DNA of 64,000 bases from Methylosarcina fibrata AML-C10. Its GTDB lineage: Bacteria > Pseudomonadota > Gammaproteobacteria > Methylococcales > Methylomonadaceae. The stretch covers positions 1,137,902-1,201,901 of the forward strand of contig NZ_KB889965.1 in NCBI RefSeq assembly GCF_000372865.1. Reading direction: 5' to 3'. Below are positions 60,275-64,000 of the stretch, in pieces; position 1 is the stretch's first letter; each line of letters opens with the position of its first letter. A program made the position numbers and the translations under genes. Under the pieces are notes generated by a model that was not told where the DNA came from, made no database searches, and saw nothing but the letters and a program-made list of their open reading frames with translations.

Positions 60275-61285
60275 ATGAACAATAAAATCGGAATCTTGGG
60301 TGCTGGATCCTGGGGGACCGCTCTTGCAATATTGGCTGCCAACAACGGCAGCCAAGTGCTGTTGTGGGGGCATCAGCCGGAACACATTTCGATGCTGGCT
60401 GCCGACCGGCAAAATAAACAGTATCTGGCCGGCATACCGTTTCCGGAGAATTTGTCCGTAACTTCCAGTCTGAAAGAAATTGCGGCCTTCAGCGATACCC
60501 TCCTCGTTGCCGTACCCAGTCACGCCTTTAAAGACACATTGCGCCAATTTAAAGTATTTGCTCCGGACGGCATCAAGATAGCCTGGGCAACCAAGGGTTT
60601 TTATCCCGGCAGCGGCGTCCTGCTTCATGAACTGGTGGCCGAATTGTACTCTCCGGCTACGCCGGTGGCCGTTCTGTCGGGACCGACCTTTGCCAGGGAG
60701 GTGGCGCAAGGGCTACCCACCGCCGTTACGCTCGCCTCCTCCGATCCGTCGTTGCTGGCTCAATTGACCCATATTTTCCATGGCGAACGCTTTCGAATTT
60801 ATACCGGCTCGGACATGATCGGCGTTGAAGTCGGCGGCGCGGTAAAAAACGTCCTGGCCATTGCCGCGGGCATCGCCGACGGCCTGGGCTTCGGAGCCAA
60901 TACCCGAGCCGCGCTGATCACCCGGGGGCTGACCGAAATGATCCGGATCGGCGTAAGACTCGGCGGACATGAAGAAACTTTTATGGGACTGGCCGGGCTC
61001 GGCGATCTGGTGCTGACCTGTACGGACAATCAATCCAGAAACCGGCGGCTTGGTCTGGCGCTGGGGCAAGGCCAAGGCATCGATTCCGCAACTCGGGCAA
61101 TCGGCCAGGAGATCGAAGGAATACTGGCCGCGAAAGAAACCTGTCTATTGGCCAAAAAATACGCCATCGACATGCCCATTACCGAACAAACCTACAAGGT
61201 TCTCTATGAAGGCCTTGCACCGCTGGCGGCGGTACATAATCTCCTGAGCCGCGAACTCAAACCGGAACGCCCGACGTCCTGCTAA
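60275..61285 (+). CDS. gpsA: glycerol-3-phosphate dehydrogenase [NAD(P)+]
   Basis: A 336-residue cytoplasmic enzyme reducing dihydroxyacetone phosphate to sn-glycerol-3-phosphate for phospholipid synthesis. The Rossmann motif IGILGAGSWGTALAILAANN is at the start; VLSGPTFAREVAQGLPTAVT and VEVGGAVKNVLAIAAGIADG are the substrate and catalytic-Lys regions; LAGLGDLVLTCTDNQSRNRR follows. The length is normal. It is co-directional and nearly adjacent to secB. Confidence 0.97.
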   Translation: MNNKIGILGAGSWGTALAILAANNGSQVLLWGHQPEHISMLAADRQNKQYLAGIPFPENLSVTSSLKEIAAFSDTLLVAVPSHAFKDTLRQFKVFAPDGIKIAWATKGFYPGSGVLLHELVAELYSPATPVAVLSGPTFAREVAQGLPTAVTLASSDPSLLAQLTHIFHGERFRIYTGSDMIGVEVGGAVKNVLAIAAGIADGLGFGANTRAALITRGLTEMIRIGVRLGGHEETFMGLAGLGDLVLTCTDNQSRNRRLGLALGQGQGIDSATRAIGQEIEGILAAKETCLLAKKYAIDMPITEQTYKVLYEGLAPLAAVHNLLSRELKPERPTSC

Positions 61286-61358
61286 ATTCGCACGGCGTCA
61301 TCCGCTTTTAAAACGTCCGGCAATCAACGTCTTCGACATACCCTTGGGAGACCGCAGT

Positions 61359-61387
61359 CCTGCTTCTCGACGACGATGAGAAGCAGG
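61359..61387. terminator. 10-bp hairpin between convergent gpsA and LDT gene
   Basis: CCTGCTTCTC (61359-61368) pairs with GAGAAGCAGG (61378-61387) around a 9-base loop; CATTTTGC follows. It is a probable transcription terminator for gpsA and possibly the opposing gene. Confidence 0.7.
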
Positions 61388-61451
61388 CATTTTGCTCCGG
61401 GAAGCCCCGGCCGGGAAACGGTCGCCCGAACGAAAAAATTCCAGCCGGCGC

Positions 61452-62465
61452 TCAACTGCCGCGATGATAACCGGCCGGCGAAGCCTGATTCATCACTTCT
61501 TGCGGCGCCTGCTCGAGAGGCGGCAGCCGTTCGTAAATGGCGACTGGATCGCCATCCAGTCTGGTTAAGGCTTCGTTGAGCGCTTTCTGGTCGAAATCGG
61601 GCATTTCCTCTCCGGTCGCTTTTTGAATCAGCCCCAGAGCCACGGCGTAGCGCTGCTCCTGACCCATCTCTTCGCCTTCCAGATCGGGATGGGCTTCGAT
61701 ATAAAGCGTATTATCCAGCCAGCCCACCTTGATCGGCTGTTTGACGATATAGACCGGCGTCCCCAGCGGTACGGAATTGTACAAGGCTTCGATATCCTGT
61801 GGATACATCCGCACGCAGCCGTGCGTGATCTGCATGCCGATACCGTAGATTTTATCGATGTCGGTACCATGTATCCGGTATTCGCCAGGAAGGTTTAAAT
61901 AGAGGGCATAAGCACCCAGCGGATTGTGGGGGCCAGGCGGAACAATCTCCGGGAGAGGGTCTCCATTGGCGGCATGCTCGCGCCGGATCGACTCGGGGGG
62001 ATGCCATACCGGATCCTTGACTTTTTTCACGACCGTGGTTTTACCCAGCGGCGTTTTCCAGTCCTGCCGGCCGATACCGTGAGCGAACGACATGACCACC
62101 GGCGTCTCGCCTCGTTTGGCCGGAGGATAATAATACATCCGGTATTCGGACAAATTCAGCGTGATTCCGTTGTGCGGAGTGTCGGGAAGCACCCGCCGGT
62201 TGGGCAAACGCACGATTTCGCCCTTCTTGATTTGCCAACGGTCGAGTTTTTTATTCAGACGGACGATTTCCATCTGCCCCAAAGAGAACCGCAAGGCCAC
62301 GTCCAGCAAAGTCTCATCCTGATCGGCTTTTGTCAGCGGAACATTGTCCGGATACTGAGTGATTACGCTATCGCCGTTTCCCGGCAATTCGTAAGTAGTA
62401 GCCTTCGCCTCTCCCCATAAAAGCGATGACGCCATGCAAAAAGCAAACAGAATACGAATTTTCAT
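61452..62465 (-). CDS. periplasmic L,D-transpeptidase (YkuD/ErfK family)
   Basis: A 337-residue exported enzyme. A signal peptide (ILFAFCMASSLLWGEAKA) is followed by a LysM-like region (ADQDETLLDVALRFSLGQME, KKGEIVRLPNRRVLPD), then the YkuD domain with GEYRIHGTDIDKIYGIGMQI and the catalytic THGCVRMYPQDIEALY (His and Cys). The layout is that of E. coli YbiS/ErfK-type proteins that attach lipoprotein or form 3-3 cross-links. The C-terminal about 70 residues are an extra acidic tail. No lpp gene is in the window. Confidence 0.92.
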   Translation of the reverse strand: MKIRILFAFCMASSLLWGEAKATTYELPGNGDSVITQYPDNVPLTKADQDETLLDVALRFSLGQMEIVRLNKKLDRWQIKKGEIVRLPNRRVLPDTPHNGITLNLSEYRMYYYPPAKRGETPVVMSFAHGIGRQDWKTPLGKTTVVKKVKDPVWHPPESIRREHAANGDPLPEIVPPGPHNPLGAYALYLNLPGEYRIHGTDIDKIYGIGMQITHGCVRMYPQDIEALYNSVPLGTPVYIVKQPIKVGWLDNTLYIEAHPDLEGEEMGQEQRYAVALGLIQKATGEEMPDFDQKALNEALTRLDGDPVAIYERLPPLEQAPQEVMNQASPAGYHRGS

Positions 62466-62952
62466 TACAAAATTTTCTCAAGAGAGCAATATATAAAAAA
62501 TCTGTCTTTCAAAATTCCTTACCGCAAAATTTCTATCGGATGGCGCCGAACCCTATGGTGCGACGCCTCCGGACGAATCGGCACCTCCCGTGCCTTTTGC
62601 TTCCATGGCGATGAAAACTTCTTTATGACGGTTAAGTAGAATTCCAAAAAAGCTAAGAGTTCATTGTCAAGCAGAGACGGAACCCAAGTTCGTCAAATAC
62701 CGGGGGATTTTATATTCCAACGGTTCCCATCTGAAACCCGATAAAGTATAAAATCAGGCTAAAAATACCGGATTGTCTCATAGTTTGCCAATTTGATCAT
62801 TTAACAAGTCCCATAGTTTAGATTAAAAAACGGCAGGGAATGAACTTTTAGCTGAAATTAAGTAAAAATGACAGAGCGTGCTAAAGGTTTATGAAAATAA
62901 GGGGATGGCCCGGCGCCCGACCGGAAGAGCCCTTTCTTCGGACGCTCGTAAA
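62466..62952. other. 487-bp region without a gene
   Basis: AT-rich sequence between the L,D-transpeptidase start and the end of yggT, both minus strand. No open frame with family character, no tRNA and no clear hairpin with a T-tract was found. It should hold the promoter of the L,D-transpeptidase gene. Confidence 0.4.
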
Positions 62953-63528
62953 TCATGCGATCAAGCTGGCCAATTGACTCAGCGGCGGCAAAATGATCAT
63001 TTTGGCCAGTTGCAAAAACAACAGCACCGCCAAAGGCGATAAGTCGATCCCACCCAAATCGGGAATAAACTTTCGCGCTACTCGGAGCACCGGTTCGGTC
63101 AGGCTGTACAAGATCGAAGAAGCCGCATCGAATGCGCCCGGATTCAACCAGCTCAGCAACGCCCGCGCGAAAATGGAGAAAATCAGGACGTTGAACAATA
63201 AATTGATCAGCTCCATGATACCCAGGAGAGTCAGCGCACCGATGCTGATCGAGATGCCTCTGAGCATCCAGATGGCAAAATCGGCCAGCATCTGCAGGGA
63301 AAGCATCAGCACCAGGGAAGACGTGTCGATTTTCCCGACCGGTGGAATGTAACGCCGTAACAGCCGCAACGGCGGCTGCGTCAATTTGACCAGAAATTGA
63401 GAAATCGGATTGTAAAAGTCCGCTCCGCACCATTGCAGCAAAAACCTCAGCATCACTGCGAGAATGTACAGCGAGGACAAGGACTCTATAATCAAAATAA
63501 TGGGATTGGTTAAATAGGTGGCATCCAT
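62953..63528 (-). CDS. yggT: YggT family membrane protein
   Basis: A 191-residue inner-membrane protein with two YGGT repeats. Each repeat has a helix pair with a P-x-x-x-x-R-R-x-I-P/F-x-x-G loop: QPPLRLLRRYIPPVGKIDTS and EPVLRVARKFIPDLGGIDLS. The family takes part in cell-division placement or osmotic tolerance, without a known reaction. Its start overlaps the proC stop by one base, the common proC-yggT coupling. Confidence 0.94.
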   Translation of the reverse strand: MDATYLTNPIILIIESLSSLYILAVMLRFLLQWCGADFYNPISQFLVKLTQPPLRLLRRYIPPVGKIDTSSLVLMLSLQMLADFAIWMLRGISISIGALTLLGIMELINLLFNVLIFSIFARALLSWLNPGAFDAASSILYSLTEPVLRVARKFIPDLGGIDLSPLAVLLFLQLAKMIILPPLSQLASLIA

Positions 63529-64000
63529 CAGTTGGGCTCCGCTTGTTTGGACATTTCTATGGACCGGTCTCTGGCGGCATGCAGGGCCTTATTAACCAGT
63601 TCGCTAAACCCTCCTTGCTGGAATGTTTCGATAGCCCGCTGAGTGGTACCTCCCGGAGACGTGACCCTCTTGCGCAGTTGTTCCGGCGATTCGGCCGACT
63701 CCAGCGCAATCTTGGCCGCGCCGAGGGCCGTTTGCTGGACCAGCAGGCGCGCCGTTTCCTCGTTCAGACCCAATTCCACGGCCGTTTTTTCCATGACTTC
63801 CATCAGCAAGAAGAAATAAGCCGGACCGCTGCCGGAGACCGCGGTCACCGCATCCAGTTGGCTTTCATCCTGCACCCAGAGAGCGATGCCTACCGAACGC
63901 AGGATCGTCTCCGCCAGGTTGCGCTGCTCGGCCGATACTTGACTATTGGCGTGCAGCGCCGTTGCGCCCGTTAACACCAGCGCCGGCGTATTGGGCATGC
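63528..64000 (-). CDS. proC: pyrroline-5-carboxylate reductase, C-terminal part (cut at window edge)
   Basis: The 3' portion (about 156 residues visible) of the last enzyme of proline biosynthesis. MPNTPALVLTGATALHANSQ continues the end of the NADPH domain; TAVSGSGPAYFFLLMEVMEK, TAVELGLNEETARLLVQQTA and RVTSPGGTTQRAIETFQQGG are the dimerisation-domain signatures. The gene runs off the right edge, so the apparent Met near 63998 is not the real start. yggT follows directly. Confidence 0.95.
   Translation of the reverse strand, partial: MPNTPALVLTGATALHANSQVSAEQRNLAETILRSVGIALWVQDESQLDAVTAVSGSGPAYFFLLMEVMEKTAVELGLNEETARLLVQQTALGAAKIALESAESPEQLRKRVTSPGGTTQRAIETFQQGGFSELVNKALHAARDRSIEMSKQAEPN

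Noticed and set aside
1-64000. tRNA, rRNA, tmRNA, RNase P RNA and CRISPR genes
   Set aside because: None was recognised by eye in the intergenic regions; a covariance-model scan would be the decisive test.

Overview
The window reads as a chromosomal segment of a gammaproteobacterium. The gene orders miaB-phoH-ybeY-corC, pilMNOPQ-aroKB-damX-hemE with mrcA divergent, envC-ctpA next to a gpmI remnant, and rhodanese-secB-gpsA are all classical for that class. Protein flavour (stand-alone RnfB-like ferredoxin, Hsp70 with a long C-terminal extension, GloVer-repeat secreted proteins, NhaD, many type IV pilus genes) would fit a type I methanotroph-like (Methylococcales) genome. That placement is inference; no methane-oxidation gene is present here. 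No rRNA, tRNA, CRISPR array or phage was recognised.

Layout. 1-1.9 kb is an eroded accessory stretch: two small hypothetical proteins, a cupin, a frameshifted vapB antitoxin with no toxin, and REP-like and other dispersed repeats. 1.9-7.9 kb is housekeeping: an RnfB-like ferredoxin divergent from a sigma54 activator, then the miaB-phoH-ybeY-corC operon. 8.3-14.3 kb holds an Hsp70/DUF3731-like protein followed by a compact MBOAT/SGNH envelope O-acylation cluster. 14.4-15.8 kb has NlpE-like, YceK-like and YkgJ-like genes. 15.9-28.2 kb is the main accessory region. It contains a long GloVer-repeat secreted protein split by a recent IS630-family insertion, a truncated GloVer paralogue, a tandem pair of unknown secreted proteins, another unknown secreted protein, a MalT/BTAD-type regulator split by an in-frame amber codon, and a TonB-dependent receptor.

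28.6-36.3 kb carries a DUF502 protein and the minor-pilin/PilY1/PilE operon (fimT-pilV-pilW-pilX-pilY1-pilE). 36.9-49.7 kb carries a DUF411 protein, hemE, a damX-like SPOR gene, aroB, aroK, the pilMNOPQ pilus assembly operon and the divergent mrcA. The two pilus blocks together supply the inner-membrane alignment complex, the secretin, and the priming pilins with the adhesin for a type IV pilus; the motor genes (pilB, pilT, pilC) lie elsewhere. 50-55.3 kb has rpmE, ampG, nhaD and a sulfite/nitrite reductase with its DUF934 partner. 55.5-61.3 kb has ctpA, envC, a deleted gpmI remnant, an ArsR regulator, a rhodanese, secB and gpsA. 61.4-64 kb has an L,D-transpeptidase, yggT and the 5'-truncated proC.

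The most informative observations are genome-decay and mobility events visible at base level. They are an IS630 copy whose removal restores an exact 840-codon reading frame, a lone in-frame TAG inside an otherwise continuous 1064-codon regulator, a gpmI gene reduced to its two ends, a vapB frameshift, and GTAG-headed REP/BIME units, one of which supplies the stop codon of a gene. The least characterised candidate functional system is the MBOAT + SGNH + small membrane protein cluster at 11.1-14.3 kb.
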